From Acidobacteriaceae bacterium (GTDB taxonomy: Bacteria; Acidobacteriota; Terriglobia; Bryobacterales; Bryobacteraceae): a DNA stretch of 6,583 nt. Location of the stretch: NCBI GenBank assembly GCA_019239585.1, contig JAFAZU010000686.1, forward strand, positions 1 through 6,583, given 5' to 3'. The notes under the pieces are model-generated. The model was not told the origin of the DNA. It ran no database searches and saw only the letters and a list, made by a program, of their open reading frames with translations. Made by a program: the position numbers and the translations under genes. Of the stretch, positions 6,355-6,583 are shown piece after piece (the first letter of the stretch is position 1; each line of letters opens with the position of its first letter).

Positions 6355-6583
6355 TTAATTATCGATGGAAGACAACTCTGCATTCGTCAACGCAGACAAA
6401 AGTTTACGCCTTGCCCTCATATACTTGTCGTAAGCACGGGTTTCTTTCCGAAAGTGTTCCAACAAGATTGAGCGCTGCGTCGGCGATGGGACATCTAATG
6501 CGGAATCATTCAATAGTTCGTGAGTTTTGTTAATAGCACGGGTGTATTGCGTGAGAGCAGCGGCGCTGCTGGTTTGAAGCTGT
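6355..6583 (-). CDS. Unidentified protein, C-terminal fragment cut by the window edge
   Basis: An open minus-strand frame enters at the right edge and continues for 75 codons to a TAA at 6355-6357. I do not recognise the family. The visible segment looks like a real soluble protein: balanced composition, no low-complexity bias, and alternating hydrophobic and charged residues that suggest alpha helices (ALTQYTRAINKTHELLND, then LLEHFRKETRAYDKYMRARR and KLLSALTNAELSSI), separated by a proline-containing turn DVPSPTQ. It has no cysteine, no membrane segment and no recognisable catalytic motif. The gene is oriented like the receptor, 201 bp upstream of the receptor's start, so the two could be co-transcribed, though the gap is long for an operon. 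A stop-free run of this length could arise by chance in a few per cent of cases, so coding status rests mainly on composition. Its start lies outside the window. Confidence 0.6.
   Translation of the reverse strand, partial: QLQTSSAAALTQYTRAINKTHELLNDSALDVPSPTQRSILLEHFRKETRAYDKYMRARRKLLSALTNAELSSIDN

Noticed and set aside
6364..6432. 22-codon plus-strand frame beginning ATGGAAGAC
   Set aside because: It has no ribosome binding site or promoter and lies opposite the more convincing minus-strand partial gene.

Overview
This is a chromosomal window of a Gram-negative bacterium, most likely an acidobacterium. That placement is an inference from two things. One is a very large Oar-like TonB-dependent receptor with a carboxypeptidase-regulatory-like N-terminal domain, a family greatly expanded in Acidobacteria. 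The other is an HslU with a short acidic N-terminal extension before the usual TPREIV start of the family. No rRNA, tRNA, insertion sequence or CRISPR array is visible.

Layout from left to right. (1) Positions 49-1947, minus strand: the two-gene operon hslV-hslU, encoding the ATP-dependent HslUV protease. The hslV stop codon directly abuts the hslU start codon. (2) Positions 1948-2077: a compact divergent promoter region with back-to-back sigma70-type promoters. The rightward one is overlapped by a perfect 7-bp inverted repeat. (3) Positions 2078-2639, plus strand: a YefM/YoeB-type toxin-antitoxin operon. The toxin starts at a TTG inside the antitoxin's last codons, and an A8 run lies in the 17-nt overlap. 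(4) Positions 2640-2703: a convergent junction with a clear intrinsic terminator that serves the minus-strand receptor gene. (5) Positions 2704-6153, minus strand: the receptor, which probably starts at a TTG preceded by a near-consensus ribosome binding site rather than at the longest possible start. (6) Positions 6154-6354: the receptor leader, with no confident promoter. (7) Positions 6355-6583, minus strand: the C-terminal 75 codons of an unidentified protein that runs off the window.

The three units look functionally separate: protein quality control, a stress-linked ribosome-dependent mRNA interferase module, and outer-membrane uptake. The most interesting link is spatial. The autoregulated toxin-antitoxin promoter and the promoter of a protease operon share about 130 bp, and bacterial antitoxins are typically cleared by ATP-dependent proteases. 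Whether HslUV degrades this antitoxin, or YefM-YoeB binding affects hslVU, cannot be told from sequence. I see no wholly new system here. The points worth checking are the shared control region, the overlap and A8 run inside the toxin-antitoxin pair, and the unidentified partial gene at the right edge.
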